Below, piece by piece: positions 1-8,962 of a stretch of DNA of 64,000 bases. Each line of letters begins with the position of its first letter. The stretch's first letter is position 1. A program made the position numbers and the translations under genes. Location of the stretch: assembly GCF_019711195.1 (NCBI RefSeq), contig NZ_CP081299.1, positions 3,596,001-3,660,000 of the forward strand, given 5' to 3'. The DNA is from Dyadobacter sp. NIV53. GTDB lineage: Bacteria > Bacteroidota > Bacteroidia > Cytophagales > Spirosomataceae. The notes beneath the pieces were generated by a model that was not told where the DNA came from, did not search any database, and saw only the letters and a list, made by a program, of their open reading frames with translations.

Positions 1-823
1 CAAGCAGTTTATGGGCTTTTTTCAGGTCAGCCAGATTATTTATTTTTGACTGCGGACTTGCCCACTGAAAGTAATCACCATAATCGTGATTACCCAACGT
101 AGAATGCACACCCAAAGGTGCCTTCACTTTATCAAAAATATTGATATAATCTTTTACTTCACTGGCCTGGTCATTTACCAGATCTCCTGTAAAAAAAGCA
201 ATGTCAGGCTTTTCCTTCATTAACATTTCAACTCCTCCTTTTACAGCTGTTTTATTAAAAAAACTTCCGGAATGAATATCTGACAACTGCGCTATTTTTA
301 TCCCGTCAAAAGCTTTTGGAAGATTTTTTAAAGGAAGCCTTATTCTCCTGATCCGGTAATCATGTGCGCCAGACAAAATGCCAAACGCAAATGTTCCCAT
401 TAGTCCAGCACCCGCCACCACGGCAGTTTTAGCCAGGAATTCTGAACGTGGAATGATAGGTTCGCCCGTTTCAGGAGAAGGTGTTGCAACAGCCGGAAAA
501 AACATACTAATGATCCATTGAAAGAAACGACGAACCTCGTCTATCAATAAAACGAATACTGCTAAAAGCTTGGATAAATATGGAATAGCTATCAAAGCAA
601 TAATGAAGGTCCTGGTTGTGCGGCCAAAATAATCAGGCGGAAGTAATTGCATACCTACGTACGCGATTAAAGTGATTATAGTAAAACCCCAGTATACACC
701 ACCAATCCAACGCTGGGTAACTGGTGCAAAATTACGGATCGCCAAACGTAATCCCTGCCAAACATACCAGTCTATAGCAACCAGAACGAATGTTAATATG
801 ATAAAGAAAAATGTACGATTCAT
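1..823 (-). CDS. membrane-anchored metallophosphoesterase (C-terminus cut by window edge)
   Basis: The frame opens at an ATG at 821-823 and stays open for 274 codons to the left edge, so the C-terminus is missing. Three hydrophobic segments lie within about residues 4-100 and a fourth near residues 129-150. The calcineurin-like domain then begins: D182-x-H184 in LSDIHSG, GD at 213-214 in FTGDLVND, and GNHDY at 244-248. These are the first three metal-binding motifs of the YaeI/YkuE-type phosphoesterases. The last His motifs lie beyond the edge. The family hydrolyses phosphoesters, in some members lipid-linked ones such as UDP-diacylglucosamine, but nothing here fixes the substrate. The active domain probably faces the periplasm because it follows the last membrane segment; that is inference. 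Confidence 0.88.
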   Translation of the reverse strand, partial: MNRTFFFIILTFVLVAIDWYVWQGLRLAIRNFAPVTQRWIGGVYWGFTIITLIAYVGMQLLPPDYFGRTTRTFIIALIAIPYLSKLLAVFVLLIDEVRRFFQWIISMFFPAVATPSPETGEPIIPRSEFLAKTAVVAGAGLMGTFAFGILSGAHDYRIRRIRLPLKNLPKAFDGIKIAQLSDIHSGSFFNKTAVKGGVEMLMKEKPDIAFFTGDLVNDQASEVKDYINIFDKVKAPLGVHSTLGNHDYGDYFQWASPQSKINNLADLKKAHKLL

Positions 824-994
824 TTGAATGCAGAAAGTATATATCACAAAGAAACACTACTGATCATTTTCTCGTTCGGAATTGAACGGGATTATGAAAG
901 ATCATTCATGGATGGGATATTTCTACTTTTCAAAGGTTTATATAAACGCTGAACGGTAAAATCTATAATTTTACAAATCCAAAAAAACCATCTT

Positions 995-1216
995 ATGCTA
1001 AATATTGATTTTAAAAGATTTCATATAAGGTCTATGAACGCAGGATCTAATGAAGAACGTGCAGAAATTAACCAGGAGTTAAAAGATCTTTATGCTTCTT
1101 TACCGGAAGAAGACAAGCTTGAATTTAATATCCAGCTTCAAAAGTTTTTGAGTAAGGAAGTAAGCAGGATTAAATCTGATTATGAGTCTATTAATGGATT
1201 TAACCAGCCGAATTAA
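995..1216 (+). CDS. small conserved-looking hypothetical protein (73 aa)
   Basis: A 73-codon frame transcribed divergently from the phosphoesterase. The product is highly charged and predicted mostly helical, with no signal peptide, membrane segment or cysteine, so it is probably a cytosolic helical-bundle protein or an adaptor. I do not recognise a family. Support for it being real: it fills an otherwise empty gap, is not the shadow of another gene, begins after an AT-rich leader and has ordinary codon use. No Shine-Dalgarno is visible, which is normal for this phylum. Confidence 0.55.
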   Translation: MLNIDFKRFHIRSMNAGSNEERAEINQELKDLYASLPEEDKLEFNIQLQKFLSKEVSRIKSDYESINGFNQPN

Positions 1217-1281
1217 AGAAAGTATAGAGTAAAAGAGTTCAAAGTCTCAACAATACAAATAGTATATCAAAACAAGTCTGG

Positions 1282-1842
1282 TTAATTATGCCTTGGATCA
1301 GTTGGATAATTAGCAATAGAACGATACTCCCCTCCCATGCTACGCAGTATTTCCCGCCAGAAATTGCCAGGATGTGTTCCAAAAAGAAAATCAGCCGAAG
1401 TTTGTGTAACAATCCAGGAATCCTGGTTTAGCTCGTCTTCCAGCTGTCCTCCACCCCACCCCGAATAACCGATAAAAAACCGGATATCATTGTGGCTGAC
1501 GGTGTTAAAATTCAGAAGCGTTTTTAAATGGTTAAAATCCCCTCCCCAGAAAACTCCATTCATAATTTCACTTCCACCTGTTATCAGATCAGGCCTTCTG
1601 TGAATAAAATGCAAGGTGTTCTTTTCTACCGGTCCGCCTAAATGTAATGGTACATCCTGATAAATAGTTTCTTCCAGAACATCTCCCAAATACAGATCCG
1701 TAACCTGATTAAGAACAAATCCAAAACTTCCCTGGTCGTTATATTCACACATGAGAATAACTCCCCTTTCAAAGTTCGGATCGCCTAAAAATGGTTTAGC
1801 AATTAACAAGCTTCCTTTAGAAACACGCATAGAAGATGACAT
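1282..1842 (-). CDS. YqgE/AlgH family protein (UPF0301)
   Basis: This 186-residue protein matches the length and motifs of the YqgE/AlgH family. KPFLGDPNFERGVIL lies near the N-terminus, followed by GFVLNQVT, then GGPVE around residue 70 and GYSGWGGGQLEDEL around residues 125-138. The molecular function of the family is not settled; AlgH was first linked to alginate regulation in Pseudomonas. It is cytosolic with no signal peptide. The start could be the first ATG or the internal ATG four codons later (MRVSKG), since neither has a clear ribosome-binding site. Confidence 0.93.
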   Translation of the reverse strand: MSSSMRVSKGSLLIAKPFLGDPNFERGVILMCEYNDQGSFGFVLNQVTDLYLGDVLEETIYQDVPLHLGGPVEKNTLHFIHRRPDLITGGSEIMNGVFWGGDFNHLKTLLNFNTVSHNDIRFFIGYSGWGGGQLEDELNQDSWIVTQTSADFLFGTHPGNFWREILRSMGGEYRSIANYPTDPRHN

Positions 1843-1984
1843 AACCCGGCGGATAAGATTAATTCACTAACGAAATATATTTAATTTTCGTTAACATTTT
1901 GGTAGCTTTCAGCAATTACCTTGCGCTAATTTCAGGATAATTTAAAAAAATTAATATATCAGGCTTAACATTTTAGTAAAAAAT

Positions 1985-2506
1985 ATGGCTCTTATAAAAT
2001 CTGTACGCGGGAATCATCCTGTTTTTGGAGAAAATTGCTGGCTGGCAGAAAATGCAACGGTAGTAGGCGACGTAATTATGGGTGAGAATTGTACAGTTTG
2101 GTTTAATGCCGTAATCCGAGGTGATGTAAACAGTATCCGGATTGGGAATTTCTCAAACGTACAGGATGGTGCAGTAATTCATTGTACCTATCAGCGTTTT
2201 GCAACTGTAATCGGCGATTATGTATCGGTTGCACACAACGCTATTGTACATGGTTGCACGATTGAAAATCATGTCCTGATCGGAATGGGATCCATTGTAA
2301 TGGACGGCGCTGTAATTGGCGAAGGTTCTATTGTAGCTGCCGGTGCTATTGTTACACAGGGTACAAAAGTCCCTCCAGGTACAATTTATGCCGGAAATCC
2401 TGCCAAATATCTCAAAGATGTTTCACCTGAATTAAATGCAGCCATTGATAGAACCGCCAATAATTATATTACTTATTCAGGATGGTTTAAGGAGGAAGAG
2501 CAGTAA
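1985..2506 (+). CDS. gamma-carbonic anhydrase family hexapeptide-repeat protein
   Basis: The 173-residue protein is built of left-handed beta-helix hexapeptide repeats from about residue 20 to 135 and ends with a C-terminal helix. Three histidines, H66, H84 and H89, sit where gamma-class carbonic anhydrases bind zinc, with the characteristic five-residue spacing of the last two in AHNAIVHG. The motif IYAGNPAKYL closes the helix domain, as in YrdA/PaaY/CaiE-like proteins. It may hydrate CO2 or be a catalytically silent homologue; the sequence alone cannot decide. It stands alone, convergent with dedA. Confidence 0.92.
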   Translation: MALIKSVRGNHPVFGENCWLAENATVVGDVIMGENCTVWFNAVIRGDVNSIRIGNFSNVQDGAVIHCTYQRFATVIGDYVSVAHNAIVHGCTIENHVLIGMGSIVMDGAVIGEGSIVAAGAIVTQGTKVPPGTIYAGNPAKYLKDVSPELNAAIDRTANNYITYSGWFKEEEQ

Positions 2507-2541
2507 TTCAAAAATGTGATTTCGGATTAGTTCTGAAATCA

Positions 2542-3171
2542 CTAACTCATTTCCTTCTTTGCATTTAAATAACCCTTTATTACAGTGAAAGTTGTTACAG
2601 CAAGGAAGAATAATATAATGTATTGTACATAATCAACGATTCCCGGAAAGCGCTCCCCAAACAAATAACCTCCACCTGTTAAAACAGTAATCCAGATTGC
2701 CCCGCCAATAACGTTATTGATAAGAAAAGAAGGAAAAGACATTTTGACCAAACCTGCCAAAATAGGAGCAAATGTTCTCACAATTGGCAAAAAACGACTG
2801 ATTATGAGCGTCTTGCTTCCGTATTTTTCAAAATACTTTTGTGTTGTTTCAAGATGTTTTTTCTTAAAAAACCAGGAATCTTTCTTGTTTTCAAATATTC
2901 CTCCAAAATACTTCCCAAAAATGTAACCGACCAGGGAACCGAGAACAGCTGCCGTAAACATACAGACTAAAAGGATAAGAATAGGAACGTCCAGAATGCC
3001 CGTTCCGCAAAAAACCCCGGCTAAAAAAACCAGGTAATCTCCTGGCAAAAAGAAAGCAAAGAACAATCCGTTTTCAGCAAATACAATAAATGTAATTACC
3101 AGCAATCCTCCCGTTCGAATAATCTCTTCGGAATTCAGTATGTAGTTAAAAAAATCGATTATTGAATTCAT
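2542..3171 (-). CDS. DedA family integral membrane protein
   Basis: A 209-residue inner-membrane protein of the DedA/SNARE-associated family. It has several hydrophobic segments, the early acidic motif in FAENGLFFAFFLPGDYL around residues 31-47, and the conserved arginine-bearing segment SRFLPIVRTFAPILAG around residues 125-140, which in this family lies in a re-entrant or membrane helix and is required for function. DedA proteins are implicated in lipid-carrier recycling (undecaprenyl phosphate or phosphatidylethanolamine flipping) and proton-motive-force homeostasis. Which lipid this one moves is unknown. It converges with the carbonic-anhydrase-like gene with a 35-bp gap. Confidence 0.94.
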   Translation of the reverse strand: MNSIIDFFNYILNSEEIIRTGGLLVITFIVFAENGLFFAFFLPGDYLVFLAGVFCGTGILDVPILILLVCMFTAAVLGSLVGYIFGKYFGGIFENKKDSWFFKKKHLETTQKYFEKYGSKTLIISRFLPIVRTFAPILAGLVKMSFPSFLINNVIGGAIWITVLTGGGYLFGERFPGIVDYVQYIILFFLAVTTFTVIKGYLNAKKEMS

Positions 3172-3225
3172 AAGCTACTTTAAAACGGATTTGTTATCCT
3201 TTGCTTTCTTTTATTTATCTCAAAC

Positions 3226-5108
3226 TTAAACGTTCTCAGACAGTTCAAGCCACCGCATTTCTTTACTTGCCTGGTTATTTGTCAACTCTTCAATCTCAGT
3301 AGCCCAGTTTGTGATTTCAACATGCGAGCCACCTTTATTAATATTTTCAAGAAGTTTGGCCTTTTTCTTTTCCATTTGTGCCATATCTGCTTCCAGCTGT
3401 TCCATTTCCTTTTGCTCCTTAAAGCTTAGCTTTCTTTTAGTTGCCTGTACAGCTGGTATTATCTGTTTTACAGGCTCAGGTGCAGAAGGCTGAGAATTTT
3501 TACTTCCCGCAGCTATTTTTTTCTCAGCTTCCAGATCATCCTGATAATCACGAAGTTCGGTATAGTTTCCTGGAAAATCGCTGATCTTTCCTTCTCCTTC
3601 AAATACAAATATATGTTCAACCAAACGATCCAAAAAGTATCTGTCGTGAGATACAATGACCAGGCATCCAGGAAAATTTAAAAGGAATTCTTCCAGTACA
3701 TTCAAACTCGCTATGTCCAGATCATTCGTAGGCTCATCCAGAATCAGGAAATTCGGTTGTTTGATCAGAATTAAAAGAAGCTGTAATCTCCTCTTTTCTC
3801 CTCCACTTAGCTTAGAAATAAAATCATATTGCTTAGATGGAGAAAATAAAAATGCCTGCAACAGATGTCCGACTGTAACAGTTTCTCCGGTACCCAGCTG
3901 CACTACTTCGGCCACATCTTTTACAATATCGATTACGCGCTGGTTTTCATCAAAGACCAGATCCGATTGTTTATAATAGCCAAATTGTACTGTTTCTCCG
4001 GTGTCAATTTTACCTGTATCAGGAATAAGTTCTCCTGTAATCATGTTCAGCAAGGTGGATTTCCCCATCCCATTTTGCCCAACAATACCGATCCTGTCTC
4101 CTCTTCGGAAAGTATATTCAAAGTTTTTGATTAACTGGCGTTCCCCAAATCCCTTACTTACATTTTGCAGTTCAATGATTTTGCTACCCAACCGTGAAGT
4201 GCGGACGTTAAGCTCCATCTGCGTATCAAATTTCTTCTGGCTTGCTTTTTCTTTAAGCTCTTCAAATGCATCAACACGGTATTTTGCCTTGGTTCCACGC
4301 GCTTTTGGCTGTTTTCTGATCCAGTCCAGCTCTTTTCGCATGAGGTTTCGTGCTTTGTCAATTCCGGCAGCTTCCGATTCCTCTCTTTCTGCTTTCTTTT
4401 CAAGAAAATATGAATAATTTCCTTTGTAAGTATAAGCCGAACCGTGATCCAGTTCCAAAACCTGGTTGCATACGGTATCAAGAAAGTACCTGTCGTGGGT
4501 TACTACCAGAATTGTTGTGTTAGAAGTATTCAGGTATTCTTCCAGCCATTCAACTGTATCAAGATCCAAATGGTTGGTAGGTTCATCCAGAATAAGCAAG
4601 TCCGGATCTTCCAGTAAAACTTTTGCGAGTGCTACTCTTTTTTTTGTCCACCTGACAGTGTTCCATAGAGGTTCTCAGTATTATGAATTCCTAAACGTCC
4701 TAAAACTTCTTTTGTTTTATATTCAAAATCCCAGGCGTTATACTTGTCCATGTCTTCCATAACTGCCGATAATTCATCGTGATTATCCGTTTCAATGGCA
4801 TGTTCATAACGTTTCACCGCCTGTGCTACCGGATTATTGGAAGAAAAAATCACCTCAAGAACTGCCTGCGTATCATCAAACGCAGGACTCTGATCCAGAT
4901 AGCCTACCCGGATATCTTTTCGTACACTGACCCCGCCTTCATCAGATGGCAGTTTTCCCGTAAGGATATTAAGAAATGTGGTTTTACCTGTTCCGTTAGT
5001 TCCAATTAACGCAATTTTGTCGCCACGACTTATTCCGAAACTTATATTTTTAAAAAGCCATTGATCCCCAAATGACTTGGCAATATTTTCTGCTGAAAGA
5101 TAATTCAT
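3226..5108 (-). pseudogene. ABC-F family ATPase (Uup-like), interrupted by a -1 frameshift
   Basis: Two frames together make one ABC-F protein. The N-terminal part (5108 down to 4632) carries Walker A GTNGTGKTT and stops just after the signature LSGGQ. The remainder (from about 4636) continues in another frame with RVALAKVLLEDPDLLILDEP, the inter-domain linker, a second Walker A (GQNGMGKST), second signature KLSGGEKRR, LILDEPTNDLD, and a C-terminal coiled coil. The break lies in a run of eight A (plus-strand T8 at 4638-4645); one extra A restores a protein of 627 residues, the normal length. ABC-F proteins are soluble twin-ATPases acting on ribosomes, and the coiled-coil end is Uup-like. I think a missed base is more likely than a dead gene, but transcriptional slippage on the A tract cannot be excluded. 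Confidence 0.88.
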
Positions 5109-5245
5109 AAGTAAAAATCAGATTCTAAAGCACAAAGGTAGAACAGATATTAAACAAGTAAGAAAAAATTCGTTTTCATACGGTAAATACCATAATATTG
5201 CTTCTTATATTTAGTTATATGGTTCCATTGAACACGTTACAAGTT

Positions 5246-6232
5246 ATGTACAAAAAGCTCCTTTACCTTATTCCAACCATTTTTGTTTGTTCTAATGCAT
5301 TTGCACAAGACGCATCTTTTAAAAGTTACACCCAGAAAATTGGCGGTAGTCCACAAGTTTATGAAATGGTCGCTATTCCCGGCGGAGAATTTACAATGGG
5401 AAGTCCAAAAACAGAAAAAGGCCGCAAAGACGACGAAGGCCCTCAGCATAAAGTAAAAATCGAACCATTTTGGATGGGAAGCCACGAAGTTATATGGGAT
5501 ATTTATGACCTTTATGCCTTCAAAAATATGGAAAAAGAAATGGCATTACGTCATCCTGACCCTGAAAAAAGTGTAGCAAAAACTGATGCAAGTACCCGTC
5601 CAAGCCCTCCTTATGTAGATATGTCATTTGGAATGGGAAGAGCCGGTTATCCTGCTATCAATATGACACAATATGCCGCAATCCATTTTTGCAAATGGTT
5701 ATATGAAAAAACAGGGATTTTCTATCGTTTGCCTACCGAAGCAGAATGGGAATATGCCTGCCGTGCCGGTTCCACAACTGCTTATTCATTCGGTAATGAT
5801 GCTGCTAAAATTGACGAATATGCCTGGTACCGTAAAAACAGCGATGCTGCTTATAAAAAAATTGGCCTGAAAAAACCAAATGCCTGGGGACTTTATGATA
5901 TGCATGGAAATGTAATGGAATGGACTTTGGACCAATATATTCCGGATTATTATGCTAAACAGCCAAAAGGGGAAGTATATGCACCTGTAAATGAGCTTTA
6001 TCCAACAGCAGTACGGGGAGGATCATGGGATGATGAGCCTGTGGACCTGAGAAGTGCAACACGTATTCCATCAAAACCAGAATGGAAAATACTTGATCCG
6101 CAATTGCCAAAAAGTGAATGGTGGATGACAAGTGCCTCTTTCGTTGGTTTCAGAGTTGTAAGACCTTTAAAAACTCCTTCAGCAGAAGAAATTAAAGCCT
6201 ATTACAGCCCTAAACTGATTGAAGATTATTGA
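5246..6232 (+). CDS. exported formylglycine-generating-enzyme-like (SUMF1/FGE-sulfatase domain) protein
   Basis: From the ATG at 5246 the product has 328 residues and begins with a good signal peptide (MYKKLLYLIPTIF, cleavage near AFAQ). An ATG 16 codons upstream would only spoil it. FGE-fold motifs appear in order: IPGGEFTMGS, YRLPTEAEWEYACRAG, GLYDMHGNVMEWT, VRGGSWDD and GFRVVRPL. True sulfatase-activating FGEs carry a cysteine shortly after RGGSW; here the corresponding stretch (DEPVDLRSATR) has none, so copper-dependent formylglycine formation is unlikely and the protein is better seen as a periplasmic FGE-fold relative of unknown role. A Gfo/Idh/MocA oxidoreductase follows 34 bp downstream on the same strand, probably co-transcribed. 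Confidence 0.9.
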   Translation: MYKKLLYLIPTIFVCSNAFAQDASFKSYTQKIGGSPQVYEMVAIPGGEFTMGSPKTEKGRKDDEGPQHKVKIEPFWMGSHEVIWDIYDLYAFKNMEKEMALRHPDPEKSVAKTDASTRPSPPYVDMSFGMGRAGYPAINMTQYAAIHFCKWLYEKTGIFYRLPTEAEWEYACRAGSTTAYSFGNDAAKIDEYAWYRKNSDAAYKKIGLKKPNAWGLYDMHGNVMEWTLDQYIPDYYAKQPKGEVYAPVNELYPTAVRGGSWDDEPVDLRSATRIPSKPEWKILDPQLPKSEWWMTSASFVGFRVVRPLKTPSAEEIKAYYSPKLIEDY

Positions 6233-6266
6233 TATGAAAAACAATTAAACTCTTAATCTTGAAATA

Positions 6267-7610
6267 ATGGAACAGAATCGACGTGAGTTTTTAAAAGCAT
6301 CCGGGCTTATTGCAGGTGGTGCTTTGCTTAATCCCCTGGCAAGTTACGGCTACAATAGTGCTGTGGACGAAACGATCAGGGTTGCTCTTATTGGCTGTGG
6401 AGGACGTGGTACAGGTGCTGCCGCACAGGCATTAAGCACTACCCAAAATGTGCAGATTGTCGCTATGGCAGATGCTTTTAAAGACCGGCTGGACGAGTCA
6501 TACAAAAACCTGACGGCTAAAAAATATAAAAATGCTGCTGGTGCACCAGTCGATACCAAAACAAAAGTTAACGTTCCTGATGATCGCAAGTTTGTTGGTT
6601 TTGAAGCCTACAAACAGGCAATCGCTTTAAAAGATGTAGATGTTGTAATATTAGCAACACCTCCGGGATTCAGGCCATGGCATTTCGAGGAAGCTGTTAA
6701 AAATAATAAGCAGATATTTATGGAAAAACCGGTGGCAACAGATGCCCCGGGAATTCGTAAGGTACTGGAAGTAGCAGAAGAAGCTAAAAAGAAAAAACTG
6801 AATGTTGTAGTTGGTCTTCAGCGTCATTATCAGAGCAATTATCGTGAAGCAATCAAAAGGATTCAGGATGGTGCAATTGGTGACATTGTAGGCGGACAGG
6901 TTTATTGGGTTGGTAGCAGTCCATGGGTAAAAGAACGCCTTGCAGGACAGACTGAAATGGAATACCAAATGAGAAACTGGTATTACTTCAACTGGCTTTG
7001 CGGTGACCATATTTCAGAACAGCATGTTCATAATATTGACGTTGCTAACTGGGTAAAAGGTGCTTATCCCGTGCAAATTCAGGGAACTGGTGGCCGTGAG
7101 GTCCGTACCGGAAAAATGTACGGGGAAATCTTTGACCATCATACATTGGATTTGGTTTATGCAGATGGTACAACCATATCAAGCCAATGCCGCCAGTTTG
7201 AAGGAACATGGCAAAAAGTTGACGAAGCTTTTGTTGGTACGAAAGGACGTATTGACAGTTTTGACAGCAATAAAGCCATTCTCAAAGATTATAAAGGCGG
7301 TATCATTTATAATCATGATGGTAAAGCTGACGGAAATCCATATCAGGTTGAACATGACGAGCTTTTTGCTGCAATTGCAAAAGGGGAGTATAAATTCGCT
7401 GACGCTGAAAACGGAGCCAAAAGTACAATGACCTCTATTATGGGCCGTATGGCTACTTATTCAGGCAAAATGATCAAATGGGATGAAGCTCTGAATTCGC
7501 AGATTAATCTCTTCCCGGATAAACTTGCATGGGATGCCAATCCGAAAATTATGCCTGGTCCTGACGGTCTATATCCTGTTGCGGTTCCTGGAAAGACAGT
7601 TGTGATTTAG
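6267..7610 (+). CDS. Tat-exported Gfo/Idh/MocA family oxidoreductase
   Basis: The 447-residue protein starts with a twin-arginine signal (NRREFLKASGLIAGG), so it is probably folded with cofactor before export. A Rossmann NAD(P)-binding motif follows (VALIGCGGRGTG, about residues 38-49), then the EKPVATDAPG segment with the lysine typical of this family. The C-terminal domain includes WLCGDHISEQHVHNIDV, where substrate-binding His and Asp residues usually lie. Members oxidise or reduce sugars, inositols and related polyols. The substrate here is unknown. The preceding gene encodes an exported FGE-like protein, suggesting a two-gene periplasmic unit. A strong terminator lies 20 bp downstream. 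Confidence 0.93.
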   Translation: MEQNRREFLKASGLIAGGALLNPLASYGYNSAVDETIRVALIGCGGRGTGAAAQALSTTQNVQIVAMADAFKDRLDESYKNLTAKKYKNAAGAPVDTKTKVNVPDDRKFVGFEAYKQAIALKDVDVVILATPPGFRPWHFEEAVKNNKQIFMEKPVATDAPGIRKVLEVAEEAKKKKLNVVVGLQRHYQSNYREAIKRIQDGAIGDIVGGQVYWVGSSPWVKERLAGQTEMEYQMRNWYYFNWLCGDHISEQHVHNIDVANWVKGAYPVQIQGTGGREVRTGKMYGEIFDHHTLDLVYADGTTISSQCRQFEGTWQKVDEAFVGTKGRIDSFDSNKAILKDYKGGIIYNHDGKADGNPYQVEHDELFAAIAKGEYKFADAENGAKSTMTSIMGRMATYSGKMIKWDEALNSQINLFPDKLAWDANPKIMPGPDGLYPVAVPGKTVVI

Positions 7611-7630
7611 ATAAGTTTAAAAAATTAAGT

Positions 7631-7657
7631 AAAAAAGGCTCATTATGAGCCTTTTTT
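7631..7657 (+). terminator. rho-independent terminator after the oxidoreductase gene
   Basis: AAAAAAGGCTC and GAGCCTTTTTT flank a short ATTAT-type loop, giving a perfect stem with a T tract. It lies 20 bp after the Gfo/Idh/MocA stop codon. Confidence 0.85.
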
Positions 7658-7670
7658 ACTTAATAACTAA

Positions 7671-7886
7671 GTGGTACGAACGAACGATCGGGTGAAACTT
7701 AATTTACGTAATGCTGCGCTTATATTATTAGCCGGAATGCTATTGATCATCCTTAGTACATTCCTGAAAGATTCGCATATAGAATTCAGCAATCCAATTG
7801 TTCTGTGCGGCCTGTTCCTTGAATTTATAGGTGTTCTTTGGCTGGTTCTCAGTTTAAATCAACGACGCAAGAAGAATAAATTATAA
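7671..7886 (+). CDS. small two-helix membrane protein (71 aa)
   Basis: An unrecognised 71-residue protein with two clear transmembrane stretches (around residues 15-33 and 43-62) and a basic C-terminus (RRKKNKL), which suggests that end is cytoplasmic. The frame opens with GTG at 7671; a second GTG seven codons later is an equally plausible start because neither has a ribosome-binding site. The 3' end overlaps the convergent aroC stop by 6 bp. It follows directly after a terminator, so it must have its own promoter if expressed. Confidence 0.55.
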   Translation: MVRTNDRVKLNLRNAALILLAGMLLIILSTFLKDSHIEFSNPIVLCGLFLEFIGVLWLVLSLNQRRKKNKL

Positions 7887-8959
7887 CTGGCTGGTTTTAT
7901 TGATCAGATAAAAATCTGCCAATACTAATGCTGCCATGGCCTCGACAATCGGAACAGCACGAGGTACTACGCAAGGATCATGACGACCCTTTCCTTGTAC
8001 CACAGCTACATTACCATGCTGGTCTACACTTTCCTGATCCTGCATTATCGTCGCAACTGGCTTGAATGCAACCCGGAAATAAATATCTTCCCCATTGGAA
8101 ATACCGCCTTGTATGCCCCCTGAATGATTAGACCTGGTATGTACTTTATTATTTTCATCAAGAAAAAAAGCGTCATTATGTTGTGATCCCAGCATTTCAA
8201 CCCCATCAAATCCACTTCCGTATTCAAAACCTTTAACAGCATTGATGCTTAGCATAGCTTTGCCCAGTTCAGCGTGCAGCTTATCAAAAACAGGCTCCCC
8301 CACCCTGCTGGTACTCCTTTGATAACACAGTTTACAACACCGCCAATAGAGTCGCCATTCTTTCTGACCTCATCAATGTAATCAAACATTTGCTGTGCTA
8401 TTACGGGATCCGGACAACGTACGGCGTTGGATTCAGTCAATGTTAAATCCAGTTCCTCGTATCCCTTTGTAAGTTTCATTGCCCCTACCTGCGATACATA
8501 AGCCTGTATATTAACTTCCAGTGAAGCCAGGAGTAATTTTGCCAGAGCACCGGCTGCAACACGTGCAGCAGTTTCCCGGGCTGAGCTACGTCCGCCACCT
8601 CTGTAATCCCTTACACCATATTTTGCCTGATATGTATAATCAGCATGTGAAGGCCGGTATTGTGCTGCTATATGCGAATAATCCTTACTTCTCTGGTCTT
8701 CATTTCTGATTACCATTGCAATCGGAGTTCCCGTTGTTTTACCTTCAAAAACACCAGAAAGCACCTCAAATTCATCTGCTTCCCGGCGTTGCGTTGTTAT
8801 TCTGGATTGCCCTGGTTTTCTGCGTGTCAGTTCACTCTGAATAAAATCAGTATCAAAATCAACACCAGCCGGACACCCATCTATCACAACACCAATCCCA
8901 ACTCCGTGCGATTCACCAAAAGTGGCTATCTTAAATATTTTTCCGTATGTACTTCCCAT
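7881..8959 (-). pseudogene. aroC: chorismate synthase, interrupted by a one-base frameshift
   Basis: Chorismate synthase converts EPSP to chorismate, the last common step of the shikimate pathway, using reduced FMN. The N-terminal frame (8959 to 8249) has the family motifs GESHGVGIGVVIDGCP, RRKPGQS, SGVFEGKTTGTP and RPSHADYTYQ, and the second frame (from about 8300) has KAVKG-type FEYGSGFDG and GGIQGGISNGEDI. They meet at GVPAGWG|EPVFDKL. The break is in a G5 run (plus-strand C5 at 8297-8301); a sixth G restores a 359-residue protein, the normal length. Apart from the break the coding sequence looks intact with no accumulated damage, so a sequencing indel is the favoured reading. It is followed upstream by batD only 3 bp away. 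Confidence 0.92.
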
Positions 8960-8962
8960 GTA

